The notes: a model not told the origin generated them from the letters alone. A DNA stretch of 64,000 nt from an uncultured Cellvibrio sp. (GCA_946481095.1 CAMLML010000010.1:10217-74216); one strand, 5' to 3'. Positions 1-7,818 are shown, counted from the first letter of the stretch. Numbers and translations: made by a program.

Positions 1-1088
1 ATTTTCGATACAGACTCGAAGCAGTTGATCAGGATAATCTTTCAAAAGATGCACTGGCTTCTACGTTGCGATCAAGACTTTTAGTACAAACTGGACACTA
101 TTACGGTTTTTCCAGTTTGATCGAATTAGACAATGTCACCGTCTTAGGTGATCAAAGTTACAATTCTACCGTTAACGGTGAAACCGCTTATCCAATAGTT
201 GCAGATCCTGATGGCTCGGATTTAAATCAGGCATTATTGCGTTATCAAACAACCAATAAAAAAACCAATCTTGATTGGGGGCGTCAAAGAATTAATTTAC
301 TCAATCAACGCTTTTTAGGTGGCGTAGGCTGGCGACAAAACGAACAAACTCTAGATGGTGCACGTTTGCAATATCAAGCCTCAGCATGGGGGTTGGACCT
401 ATCCATATTTCACAATGTAAATCGTGTGTTTGGTCCCGATGGCACCAAGGCAGATGAGCCAGGTGAATTTTCCAATTTGCTGATTAATATTAATCCATTT
501 ACACAACATCAGTTAAGCGCATTTGTTCATGACTACCAATTTGATCATTGGGCGGTGCGCTCAAGTGTAACCACAGGGTTGGACTATCAAGGAAAATTTA
601 TTCCCACTGATCAACAACAATTACAGATTCATCTCGCTTATGCAAAACAAACCGACAACAGTGATTCTCTATCAGATTTGTCAGAGCAATATTCTCGCAT
701 AGATCTGTTATGGAAAATGAATAATGCAACTCTGGAAGCAGGTTATGAATTGTTGTCAGGTGATGGTACAAACGCACTACAGACACCACTGGCAACTTTG
801 CACGCATTCAATGGCTTTGCCGATATTTTTCTTTCAACACCAGCTAATGGTTTGAATGACATCTGGCTGGGGGCAGGGTATGTATTACCGAAAGGTGCAA
901 TCAATTTCCAATACCACCAATTCACTAGTGACGCAAACGACATTGACTATGGCGATGAAATCAATGTGAGTTACACCTATAACATCAGCACAAGATTAAG
1001 CACCAACCTGAAATTAGCAAGCTATCAACAAGACCAGTTTGCACAAGACACACAAAAAATCTGGTTATCCGTCAATCTTAAACTATAA
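1..1088 (+). CDS. Outer-membrane porin-like beta-barrel, 5' truncated by window edge
   Basis: The frame is open from base 3 through to the TAA at 1086-1088, so the gene begins upstream of the window; the TTG at 66 is only an internal codon. The first visible residues (FRYRLE, then DQDN and KDALASTLRSRL) are followed by alternating polar/aromatic beta-strand stretches without Cys or transmembrane helices. This resembles the alginate-export/OprB-like porin barrels of Gammaproteobacteria, in which an RxRLE start of the first strand and a DALASTLRTRL strand are typical. The product is likely an outer-membrane porin whose substrate cannot be read from the sequence. The last residues (VNLKL) lack the usual terminal Phe but end in an amphipathic strand. 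Family assignment is from recall of the motif pattern; beta-barrel nature is the firmer part. Confidence 0.7.
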   Translation, partial: FRYRLEAVDQDNLSKDALASTLRSRLLVQTGHYYGFSSLIELDNVTVLGDQSYNSTVNGETAYPIVADPDGSDLNQALLRYQTTNKKTNLDWGRQRINLLNQRFLGGVGWRQNEQTLDGARLQYQASAWGLDLSIFHNVNRVFGPDGTKADEPGEFSNLLININPFTQHQLSAFVHDYQFDHWAVRSSVTTGLDYQGKFIPTDQQQLQIHLAYAKQTDNSDSLSDLSEQYSRIDLLWKMNNATLEAGYELLSGDGTNALQTPLATLHAFNGFADIFLSTPANGLNDIWLGAGYVLPKGAINFQYHQFTSDANDIDYGDEINVSYTYNISTRLSTNLKLASYQQDQFAQDTQKIWLSVNLKL

Positions 1089-1103
1089 ATTTAAAAATTT
1101 TTA

Positions 1104-1373
1104 TTATTCTAGCCCGCATGAAAAAACGAAATACGGGCCTTTGATATTTTCTAAAAATAACTGATTAAATGTGCTGTTGGTCAGGGGGCTGTTTTCGGCC
1201 AAAAGCGGACCTATAACATCAAAATATGCACGCTTATTCGGCTTTATAACACCCCTGAATAGTTGAAACAGCTCAATCAGATAATACAGACCGTCACCAA
1301 ACAAAAGCGATTTCAGTAAGACTTGATTAACGCTTACATGTACTAAGCATTCACACATGGTCTCACTACGCAT
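1104..1373 (-). CDS. Doubtful small ORF in the 1089-1435 gap
   Basis: An 89-codon ATG frame fills most of the gap between the porin and the first Cys-rich gene. It has a hydrophobic N-terminal third (VNQVLLKSLLFGDGLYYLIELF) split by polar residues and ends without recognisable motifs. No clear Shine-Dalgarno sequence precedes its ATG. I do not recognise the product. It may be a remnant or chance ORF. The only other thing seen in this gap is a weak GCCCG/CGGGC hairpin at about 1111-1136 just after the porin stop. Confidence 0.2.
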   Translation of the reverse strand: MRSETMCECLVHVSVNQVLLKSLLFGDGLYYLIELFQLFRGVIKPNKRAYFDVIGPLLAENSPLTNSTFNQLFLENIKGPYFVFSCGLE

Positions 1374-1435
1374 TGCGTGACGCCTGAAATTCTTCTATCG
1401 TAGTCCCTTCTTCGCTTACCAAGGCCAGTTCGGCA

Positions 1436-1723
1436 ATGTACATCCAACGGTTCTGGAAAACGGCACTTTTAATATTTGCTATTACCTTCCAAATAGCAGA
1501 TGCCGCCTATGCAGGTACCGGCCATGACTGTTGCGATGAGACTGCACCATGCTGCGTCATGATGACCTCACCAAAGAATTGCTCCCCTTGTCTTGCACAA
1601 GCGATCTCTGGAATTGAACTAACCTCAGTCGAGATGCATGACACTGCACCATTTCAGTACCATTATTTTATCGATTATCTCTCGTTGAAACTTCATGTGA
1701 TATGGCGTCCTCCGATTGAATGA
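1436..1723 (+). CDS. Secreted Cys-rich small protein with C-terminal IWRPP motif
   Basis: This 95-aa product has a signal peptide (hydrophobic core LLIFAITFQIADAAYA, cleavage after AYA). A Cys-rich mature start follows: DCC, PCCV, then a CSPC pair, with His and Met residues nearby. It ends in IWRPPIE. The same plan (signal peptide, early Met/His/Cys cluster, CHLC-type pair, terminal IWRPP) is seen in the protein at 42400-42756 beside cusB. Such small proteins often accompany copper and heavy-metal efflux loci, so a periplasmic metal-binding role is inferred, not shown. It sits 42 bp upstream of a 43-aa Cys-rich peptide gene with which it probably forms a transcript ending at the strong hairpin at 1920-1951. 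The start is not supported by a good ribosome-binding site. Confidence 0.6.
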   Translation: MYIQRFWKTALLIFAITFQIADAAYAGTGHDCCDETAPCCVMMTSPKNCSPCLAQAISGIELTSVEMHDTAPFQYHYFIDYLSLKLHVIWRPPIE

Positions 1724-1765
1724 ACATCAAACCAATGATCATCCACTTTATTCAATGAGGCATTT

Positions 1766-1897
1766 ATGAAAACGAAAATGATGAAAATAATCGCCGGGTT
1801 AGCCGCTATGGCGACTCCAGGTATTGTACTTGCGGCAGCTACCTGCTGTGTTATTGGCGCTGCCTGTTGTACTGGCGATATGCCTTGCTGTCCCTGA
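1766..1897 (+). CDS. 43-residue secreted double-cysteine mini-protein
   Basis: An ATG preceded by a GAGG at 1757-1760 opens a 43-codon frame. The N-terminal 23 residues form a plain signal peptide (MKTKMMKIIAGLAAMATPG, then IVLA), and the mature part is only about 20 residues. That part contains three Cys-Cys pairs: TCCV, ACCT and PCCP. It follows the Cys-rich gene at 1436 and is closed by a perfect terminator hairpin, which supports a real transcription unit. Six cysteines in 20 residues suggest metal binding or a disulfide knot. No family is recognised. A longer minus-strand frame over the same bases has no support. Confidence 0.6.
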   Translation: MKTKMMKIIAGLAAMATPGIVLAAATCCVIGAACCTGDMPCCP

Positions 1898-1919
1898 TCA
1901 TTCGTTAACTGAGTGATCA

Positions 1920-1951
1920 AAAATGCCCGGTGTAACCCACCGGGCATTTTC
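1920..1951 (+). terminator. Rho-independent terminator of the Cys-rich gene pair
   Basis: A perfect stem ATGCCCGGTG pairs with CACCGGGCAT around a TAACC-type loop, with A-run before and T-run after, so it can act in both directions. It lies 23 bp after the 43-aa gene. Between here and the GTG at 2228 there is no convincing gene: a second hairpin (AAATCCC at 2096-2102 with GGGATTT at 2109-2115, followed by T-rich sequence) could be another terminator or attenuator; the rest is unassigned. Confidence 0.85.
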
Positions 1952-2227
1952 GCTTTAAACAATACGAATGACCGCTATTTTTAACCCTCCATCTCTGCTT
2001 TCCAATCACTCCTATCGCTAGTCACCGCCCGTCAAATTTTTGCGCACGCAAAATTACTTTCCGGCTTCCAAGCTGTGTAATGCACCCATACCAGGAAATC
2101 CCACAAGAGGGATTTTTGTTTGGGGAAGTGAAAAATTTGAAGTCGTGAGGACAAGCTACTCTGCGTCAACTGCCTTGACGAAAACGAGGCTTACTACATT
2201 TCGGATAGCGGATAGTGAGGAATATTT

Positions 2228-2533
2228 GTGAAGAAATTGTCTGGTTCAAAACTGCCCGTCGAAGTCAAAGGAAACATGAGCCCTGAGGGATCTGATCGTG
2301 TCGGGCTGCTAATGACGATAGCGATGGTGATTGAAAGGCTATGCTGGAGAATAGTGATCCCAATCTTTATTGCAGGATTGGTGCTGTTAAATATTTTCGT
2401 GTACCCACCGGTTCCAACAATTGTCAGTACAAATGAGCAGCTGTGGAATGATGCACCTTACGCATGTCTCATCGTCTATGACCCACCCGCACAATTAATC
2501 GAATTCAAATGCTCACGGGTACAAGGTCAATAG
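2228..2533 (+). CDS. Small single-pass membrane protein, unknown function
   Basis: The 101-aa frame starts with GTG at 2228, preceded at suitable distance by GAGGA. Residues about 29-60 form one long hydrophobic segment (VGLLMTIAMVIERLCW continuing to VIPIFIAGLVLLNIFVYPP). A short soluble C-terminal part with two Cys follows. The protein is probably anchored in the inner membrane with the tail in the periplasm. I do not recognise a family. It is convergent with the MerR gene, 43 bp away. Its position inside a block of metal-related genes hints at a link to metal handling, but nothing in the protein proves it. Confidence 0.45.
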   Translation: MKKLSGSKLPVEVKGNMSPEGSDRVGLLMTIAMVIERLCWRIVIPIFIAGLVLLNIFVYPPVPTIVSTNEQLWNDAPYACLIVYDPPAQLIEFKCSRVQGQ

Positions 2534-2576
2534 CGCCTTGGTGCCCGCCGTTCGTCATCCTTCAAGGCTACGAGCG

Positions 2577-2972
2577 TTATTCCAACTTCGTTAGCGCCTG
2601 TAAAATCCCGCAGTCTTTAACGACTCGATTGTTATTGCATTGGGTCCGTAAACCGACCAGTTTTTCCCGTAACGCCGTGAGCTCAGCAATGCGCGCATCC
2701 ACTTCCTGTACATGCGTATCGACGATATGGTTTATTTCTTCACACGCTTTTTCAGGCATTGCCTGAAAACTTATCAGCTCACGTATTTCACCGAGCGTGA
2801 GCCCCAGATTCCGGCATTGTTTGATAAATCCCAACTGCCGTAGTGAGTCCATATCGTATAGCCGATAATTACCTTCCGTTCGTTGTGAAACCGATACCAA
2901 CCCTTCCTGTTCATAAAATCTAATTGTTTGGACAGATACGCCCGTTTGTTTTGCCAGGGCACCAATTTTCAT
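2577..2972 (-). CDS. cadR: MerR-family Cd(II)/Pb(II)-responsive regulator (CadR/PbrR type)
   Basis: The 131-aa protein begins with a typical MerR winged helix-turn-helix (MKIGALAKQTGVSVQTIRFY, then GNYRLY at about 35-40). A dimerisation helix and a metal loop follow. Metal ligands expected for the CadR/PbrR group are present: Cys77, Cys112 and Cys121, the last in a CGIL context. The spacing 112-121 is two residues longer than the 112-119 usual in CadR. The protein should bind the 19-bp-spacer promoter at 2986-3016 and, when loaded with metal, underwind it to activate the divergent receptor gene at 3050. Whether the inducer is Cd, Pb or Zn cannot be decided from sequence. Confidence 0.85.
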   Translation of the reverse strand: MKIGALAKQTGVSVQTIRFYEQEGLVSVSQRTEGNYRLYDMDSLRQLGFIKQCRNLGLTLGEIRELISFQAMPEKACEEINHIVDTHVQEVDARIAELTALREKLVGLRTQCNNNRVVKDCGILQALTKLE

Positions 2973-2985
2973 GTGAATACCTCGC

Positions 2986-3016
2986 TTGACTCTCTAGTAG
3001 CTATAGAGTTTATAGT
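2986..3016 (+). promoter_or_regulatory. MerR-type promoter/operator
   Basis: The -35 element TTGACT (2986-2991) and the -10 element TATAGT (3011-3016) are 19 bp apart. That is the overlong spacer that MerR-family activators correct by DNA distortion. The spacer carries an imperfect dyad, CTCTA then TAGAG, as in cadA/zntA operators. It drives the receptor gene at 3050, 34 bp downstream of the -10. Confidence 0.8.
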
Positions 3017-3029
3017 CAGGCTATAAACT
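3007..3029. repeat. Perfect 9-bp inverted repeat overlapping the -10 and start region
   Basis: AGTTTATAG (3007-3015) and CTATAAACT (3021-3029) are exact reverse complements separated by five bases. The repeat overlaps the -10 element of the MerR promoter and the expected transcription start, so it could be a second operator or a 5' mRNA hairpin. No known regulator site is recognised. Confidence 0.6.
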
Positions 3030-3049
3030 AGACCAGGACTAATTAACAC

Positions 3050-5017
3050 ATGCAGACCCGCCTTCCTTTCAAAAAGAATAAGACACTACGTTTAATGTTG
3101 CTTGCATCGTTACAGGCGGCGACCTTGATGAATGTTCCAATGGCTTCTGCGGACGACGATGATATCGAGGAAGTTCTCGTAATATCCTCACGCACGAAGG
3201 CTACACTCGACGACTCGCCGATGCGTGTGCAAGTGCTTGACGAAGAGGAGCTGTACGAAAAAGCCAATATGAAGCCTGGCGATATCCGTATGGTGCTTAA
3301 CGAGAGTACGGGGATACAGGTACAGCAAACTTCTCCCACCAGCTTTAATTCGAGCATTCGCATCCAGGGTTTGGATGGGCGCTATACACAACTGCTTCGT
3401 GACGGTTTGCCCATCTATTCGGGTTTCTCCGGTAGCCTTGGTCTTCTGCAAATCGCACCATTGGATTTACAACAGGTAGAAGTCGTCAAAGGAGCCTCCT
3501 CAACACTTTATGGTGGGGGAGCTATCGCCGGGTTAGTAAACCTGATTTCAAAGCGACCTGATGAGACACCTGAAACCTCACTGATGCTAAACGGAACCTC
3601 TGCCCGTGGCTTGGATGTTTCCGGCTTTCATTCGCGTCAATCGGACTCGCATGGTTTTACGCTTTTTGGAAGTTACAATCGCGGCGACGCTTATGATCCT
3701 GCTGATAATGGCTTGACGGCCATCCCGGAGTTCGAGCGAGTTACTATCACACCGCAATGGTTTTATACCGCCTCTGACGACACCGACCTGGATATCGGCA
3801 TAGGATTTATCGATGAAAGTCGTCTGGGCGGCAGCATTGATTACGTTGAAGGTCGAGCGTCCGATGAGTATTTTGAATCCAACGATACTCGAAGAATGTA
3901 TTCCCGCCTTAACCTGAATCACGCCCTGGAAAGCGGCCTAAAGCTGACGCTGAAGAGTGCTTATAGTGTGTTTGATCGTAGTTTGGAAATCCCGGACTTT
4001 ATCTTTTCTGGAAAGCAGACATCCACTTTTAATGAGTTAACATTAGCGAATGATGAGGGCGATGGACGCTGGGTTTTAGGGCTTAATGCGGTCACCGAGG
4101 AGTTTGATCAGGATCAAGCCCAAGTCGGATTTAACCACGATTATTCAGAGGAAACTGTTGGGGCCTTTGGGCAGTATACCCGCGAATTGTCATCTCTCGT
4201 CGTGCTCGAAGGTGGGCTGCGAGCCGATTCTCATTCGGATTATGGTAGCTTCATATTGCCCCGAGTCTCCGTTCTCCTGTTGCCTATGGACGACCTCACG
4301 ATGCGCATTGGCGGAGGTTACGGTTACAAAACCCCAAGCTTGTTCATCACCGAAGCAGAAGAAATACACTTCAGAAATCTGGAACCAATAGATCCAGCAC
4401 TGTTTGAGGGAGAAACGTCTAAAGGCGTGAACTTTGACATCAATCATCGTCTTGAGATATCCGAAGAACTGAGTCTCAGCACCAACTTCCTGGTGTTCTA
4501 CACACAGATTGATGATGCATTGGAAATCATAGAGAGTGGTGAGGTTTATCGATTCCATCAACTTGATACCGCCGTTAAAACGGACGGCGCAGAATTGAAC
4601 TTGACGTTAAGCTTCAGCGAACTGCGTTATTTGTTTGGATATACCTATGTTGATGCAAGGAAGGAAACAGCATCAGGTGACGTCGATTTACCACTTGTCT
4701 CACAGCATCGTGTTAACCAAGTCGTTATGTGGGAGCGGGAGGACGATTTTCGGGTGGGTTTTGAAGCTTACTATTTCAGCGAGCAGAATCGGGAAAACGA
4801 TACTCCGGGAAGGAGCTATTGGACCTTCGGCTTGATGATGGAAAAAACACTCAGCGAACAGGTCACGACCTTCCTGAACTTTGAGAATTTCACGGACAGC
4901 CGTCAAACACGCTATGAAAATATTTATACCGGTAGTTTGGCTGATCCGGTTTTCCGGGATATCTATGCACCGCTGGATGGCCGTGTGATCAATGGCGGCG
5001 TTCGAGTACGTTTTTAA
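3050..5017 (+). CDS. TonB-dependent receptor under MerR-type promoter
   Basis: The 655-aa protein has an N-terminal signal peptide (about residues 1-34) and a TonB-box-like IEEVLVISSRT. A plug domain follows, with the typical IRIQGLDGRYTQLLRDG and VEVVKGASSTLYGGGAIAG motifs, then a 22-strand barrel ending in the aromatic C-terminus VRVRF. Such receptors carry large or scarce ligands across the outer membrane using TonB energy. The ligand is unknown. Because the gene lies behind a CadR-type promoter and is followed by a 30-codon ORF and an HMA-CDF transporter, a metal or metal-complex ligand is inferred. Receptor control by a MerR activator rather than Fur or Zur is unusual, since induction would rise with metal. 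Confidence 0.9.
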   Translation: MQTRLPFKKNKTLRLMLLASLQAATLMNVPMASADDDDIEEVLVISSRTKATLDDSPMRVQVLDEEELYEKANMKPGDIRMVLNESTGIQVQQTSPTSFNSSIRIQGLDGRYTQLLRDGLPIYSGFSGSLGLLQIAPLDLQQVEVVKGASSTLYGGGAIAGLVNLISKRPDETPETSLMLNGTSARGLDVSGFHSRQSDSHGFTLFGSYNRGDAYDPADNGLTAIPEFERVTITPQWFYTASDDTDLDIGIGFIDESRLGGSIDYVEGRASDEYFESNDTRRMYSRLNLNHALESGLKLTLKSAYSVFDRSLEIPDFIFSGKQTSTFNELTLANDEGDGRWVLGLNAVTEEFDQDQAQVGFNHDYSEETVGAFGQYTRELSSLVVLEGGLRADSHSDYGSFILPRVSVLLLPMDDLTMRIGGGYGYKTPSLFITEAEEIHFRNLEPIDPALFEGETSKGVNFDINHRLEISEELSLSTNFLVFYTQIDDALEIIESGEVYRFHQLDTAVKTDGAELNLTLSFSELRYLFGYTYVDARKETASGDVDLPLVSQHRVNQVVMWEREDDFRVGFEAYYFSEQNRENDTPGRSYWTFGLMMEKTLSEQVTTFLNFENFTDSRQTRYENIYTGSLADPVFRDIYAPLDGRVINGGVRVRF

Positions 5018-5033
5018 TCTGTAGGAGGCGTCT

Positions 5034-5126
5034 ATGTCAGTCGAGTTGAAGCCAGGCCTGAAGTTAATCCTAACAACGCTGGACCGATTGGGCAAAAGCC
5101 GGAATCAAGGGCGCAGGCTGACGTGA
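5034..5126 (+). CDS. 30-codon ORF translationally coupled to the CDF transporter
   Basis: A strong ribosome-binding site (TAGGAGG at about 5022-5028) precedes an ATG that opens a 30-codon frame. Its TGA stop overlaps the GTG start of the transporter as GTGA. The product begins MSVELKPGLKLILTTLDRLG and is basic at the end (KSRNQGRRLT), with no membrane segment. The transporter start has no other good ribosome-binding site, so translation of this small ORF probably feeds it. It may be only a coupling leader, or a small protein. Confidence 0.5.
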   Translation: MSVELKPGLKLILTTLDRLGKSRNQGRRLT

Positions 5127-5935
5127 CTCACGTGAGCGTCTTTACGGTTCCTCAGATGGATTGCCCGTCAGAAGAGAACTTAATTCGCACTGCGTTTGCC
5201 AACGTTGAGGAGTCACCTACTTTTGAATTTGATCTCGCTAATCGCAAGGTGCGTGTGTATCACAGCGATACAGTGGAGAAAGTTACCCAGATCATGAAGT
5301 CGGTTGGGCTCGGCGCTCAGTTGGAGTCGTCTGAGTCGGCGGATGACGAAGCCGTTCAGCAAGCTCAGTACGCTACGCAATCCAGTGAGGTGCAAGAAGC
5401 GCGTGTATTACGATGGTTACTGGCCATCAACGCTATGATGTTCGCGATAGAATTCGGCGTAGGCATTGTGGCGCAATCCACCGGACTTATCGCTGACTCG
5501 CTGGATATGTTTGCTGATGCCGCTGTATACGGCGCGTCCTTGTATGCGGTCGGCAAGGCCGCAAAACTAAAGCTCACAGTGGCACATGTTTCCGGTTGGC
5601 TACAGGTAGCGCTTGCTCTTGGCGTTCTACTTGAGGTGATTAGACGCGCGATCTATGGGAGCGAACCAGTTTCTACGCTGATGATGGGTATTGGTGCGGT
5701 CGCCTTGATGGCTAACATCACGTGCTTATTATTGATCTTTAAATCGCGTAACAAAGGCGCTCATATGAAAGCGAGCTGGATATTTTCTGCAAATGATGTG
5801 CTGGCTAACGCGGGTGTAATTATGGCAGGGATACTTGTGGCGGTGACCCAATCTCAATTACCCGATTTGGTCATCGGTGTAATCATTAGTTTGATTGTAT
5901 TAAACGGCGCTAGACGCATATTGTTATTGAAATAA
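5123..5935 (+). CDS. HMA-domain cation diffusion facilitator-like transporter
   Basis: The 270-aa protein combines an N-terminal HMA-like ferredoxin fold (residues about 3-70) with a CDF membrane domain of five to six helices. The HMA metal motif is reduced to MDCPSEE, with one Cys instead of CxxC. In the membrane part, the helix 2 metal site reads DSLDMFAD, keeping the DxxxD pattern. The helix 5 site reads SANDVLAN, with Asn/Asp where zinc CDFs have His/Asp. The usual cytoplasmic C-terminal CDF domain is absent. It likely moves a divalent cation across the inner membrane, probably outward as in other CDFs. It starts at GTG overlapping the 30-codon ORF and belongs to the operon starting at 3050. 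Confidence 0.8.
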   Translation: MTHVSVFTVPQMDCPSEENLIRTAFANVEESPTFEFDLANRKVRVYHSDTVEKVTQIMKSVGLGAQLESSESADDEAVQQAQYATQSSEVQEARVLRWLLAINAMMFAIEFGVGIVAQSTGLIADSLDMFADAAVYGASLYAVGKAAKLKLTVAHVSGWLQVALALGVLLEVIRRAIYGSEPVSTLMMGIGAVALMANITCLLLIFKSRNKGAHMKASWIFSANDVLANAGVIMAGILVAVTQSQLPDLVIGVIISLIVLNGARRILLLK

Positions 5936-6129
5936 TTTGTTGCAGTTCAGGCCTGCGCTTACCTACGGATGCGCAGTAAAGCAATGACCTTGTTATTGGG
6001 TGCGATTGTTTGGCAACCATCGGCCATTGGAGGGGATGGGCAATAATTTAACTTGATAAGCGGAAAAACGATTTCAACGTAAACTTCATGAATCCTCTAT
6101 ACAGTCGCTCGTTAGTAGTGCGAACTAAA

Positions 6130-6396
6130 CTAATAGCCTTTGCTTTTTAAATAATCCTCTTTAGCTTTTTTTAAGTTCAGGTCTTTTACTGGTTTTATTT
6201 GAGTGTTTGGTTTGTATGTATATTGGATTCTACGGACTACTAGATCAGGGTTTCGTTTTAAAGCCTGCGTCCAGCCTCGTTCAAACGCATTATATTCAGG
6301 AGTTCCAGATGAATAAGGATTTTTGTAATTGCCCTCCTTATTAAAGTAACTGCTCATGCCTTCTCTATATGCTGGGTTGTCATACATGCTGCTCAT
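6130..6396 (-). CDS. Small basic protein with RMF/CrpP-like pattern, unknown function
   Basis: An 88-residue protein starts at the second ATG (6396), nine bases after AGGGG; an ATG six bases earlier is also possible. It has no signal peptide or membrane segment and is Lys/Tyr rich. A segment reading NPYSSGTPEYNAFERGW recalls the NPY-x-G-x-GW pattern of ribosome modulation factor and CrpP-like small proteins. The similarity is loose and the assignment only suggestive. It is the last minus-strand gene behind the DUF3800 and OLD genes, 94 bp from DUF3800. Confidence 0.5.
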   Translation of the reverse strand: MSSMYDNPAYREGMSSYFNKEGNYKNPYSSGTPEYNAFERGWTQALKRNPDLVVRRIQYTYKPNTQIKPVKDLNLKKAKEDYLKSKGY

Positions 6397-6489
6397 TAGC
6401 ATATTCCCCTAAAATTTTTAAATTGAAAATTGCATCGTATAGCGGCCAAGAGCAGACATTAACACCGCGCTCAGTTGCGGCTCGTTAAA

Positions 6490-7650
6490 TTATTTATTGA
6501 GAATGTGTAAGAACTCAACCAACTCTGGATACTCAATCCCTTTTAGCAAATCTACGTCACCTTTACTGGCTACTATATAACTATTCCTGGCTTTATTGAG
6601 ACGCTCCAGAAGAGGAAGAACTAGACTGTTTACCCGCTCTACAAAGTCAAAGAGATCTGAATAGCTACTAGGTATTTTGTAACCCTGATTACAGCTGGCT
6701 ATTATCACATCCTTATCCCTTAATTTTGCTACGATCTGGGATCTAATAGCTTGCTCTGAAACGCCCCTGAAGCCACAGTTTTCTAAATGCTCTAGCAAGC
6801 TCTTAGTTGCTATATAGCCGTCATCGGACGATAGTCGACTATTGAACACCAGATGACTTAAAACACATACTTGCAGCCTTGTTTCTTCGTCATTAAATTC
6901 CCGGTGCTTTTCTATATATATTTCAGCTTTAGAAAGAGCATGAGAGTGAATGAAGCGATCATACTCTTTACTAGTTTTGTCGGGTTCGAAATATGCCTGA
7001 TACTTAGTTGGCCATTCTTTTAGATCCAATGCCTTCGTCTTAAGTAATGCTCTATAACTCTCCAGGAGAGCCGGATTGGACTTACTTTCGTACACTTTAG
7101 CAATCGTACCAACAAGAAAATCAGCCAGCTGAACCAATAAATTATCGTGACTTGATACCAAGTTTAACTCAGAGTCCCAAAATAGATCTGGCTTATGGTT
7201 CTTTTTTATATATTGCTGAAAGCTTAGTTTGAATTCATCTCCACCATGCTCGTCAGCGAAAACCGCAATACTCGGATAATTTTCAAACAATTGTTTATAT
7301 AGTAGGCCATTTATAAATTTTAAAAATGACCTTTTATACTGGAATCCACCATCACGCCTTAAAGCATCCTTTTCCACCGCCACTGCGTAAAACTTGAAAT
7401 CCAATTCCAGTATACGTTCAAGTATTTTTATGCGGCGGGCATGACCATCTCTATCCTTAACACTATTCGATTTAATTTCCCCATTTTGGAAATATTTTTT
7501 TCGAATGGTCTCAACTTCATGCCATAACGTATCAAATTGACCATCATCTATAATCACGGCACACACGATGAAATACTTAGACACATCCATTTTAGATGTA
7601 TCTAAGTCCGTGTTTCCCGATTCATCAATGAACGCTAATGTTTTGATAAT
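6490..7650 (-). CDS. DUF3800 domain protein, apparent ATT start
   Basis: The frame's first ATG (7590) falls after the family's hallmark. Upstream in the same frame the sequence reads LAFIDESGNTDLDTSK, which contains the conserved (Y/F)IDESG motif of DUF3800. No ATG, GTG or TTG exists in that frame before the stop at 7672-7674. An ATT at 7650 is preceded at seven bases by GGAG, giving a 386-aa protein. The rest of the domain is present: FADEHGGDEF, and NLLVQLADFLVGTIA with the conserved D-x-x-x-G. A roughly 170-residue C-terminal region of unknown type follows. DUF3800 has an RNase H-like fold and is often found in defence and mobile contexts. A frameshift near an ATG at 7661-7663 is the alternative to the ATT start. 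Confidence 0.7.
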   Translation of the reverse strand: MIKTLAFIDESGNTDLDTSKMDVSKYFIVCAVIIDDGQFDTLWHEVETIRKKYFQNGEIKSNSVKDRDGHARRIKILERILELDFKFYAVAVEKDALRRDGGFQYKRSFLKFINGLLYKQLFENYPSIAVFADEHGGDEFKLSFQQYIKKNHKPDLFWDSELNLVSSHDNLLVQLADFLVGTIAKVYESKSNPALLESYRALLKTKALDLKEWPTKYQAYFEPDKTSKEYDRFIHSHALSKAEIYIEKHREFNDEETRLQVCVLSHLVFNSRLSSDDGYIATKSLLEHLENCGFRGVSEQAIRSQIVAKLRDKDVIIASCNQGYKIPSSYSDLFDFVERVNSLVLPLLERLNKARNSYIVASKGDVDLLKGIEYPELVEFLHILNK

Positions 7651-7818
7651 ACTTCGACTCCATGTTGTAACTTAACCATTTCATTAACTAAATTTTCGCC
7701 AGATGTAATTAGGGCGCAGATATCCGCCTACAAATTCACTACCATTCCAACTTTCGCTTAGGACACTACTACCACCTTCGACCAAGATCGGAAATTAATC
7801 AGAATAATGTCCTTGTCT

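Noticed and set aside
1693..1962. 89-aa minus-strand frame over the Cys-rich peptide gene
   Set aside because: It runs antisense through the signal-peptide-bearing 43-aa gene and its terminator, and has no ribosome-binding site.
2040..2231. 63-aa plus-strand frame ending at the 2228 gene start
   Set aside because: It starts at a TTG without a ribosome-binding site and crosses a terminator-like hairpin; no recognisable protein features.
4190..4561. 123-aa minus-strand frame inside the TonB receptor
   Set aside because: Fully antisense to a well-supported barrel-coding region.
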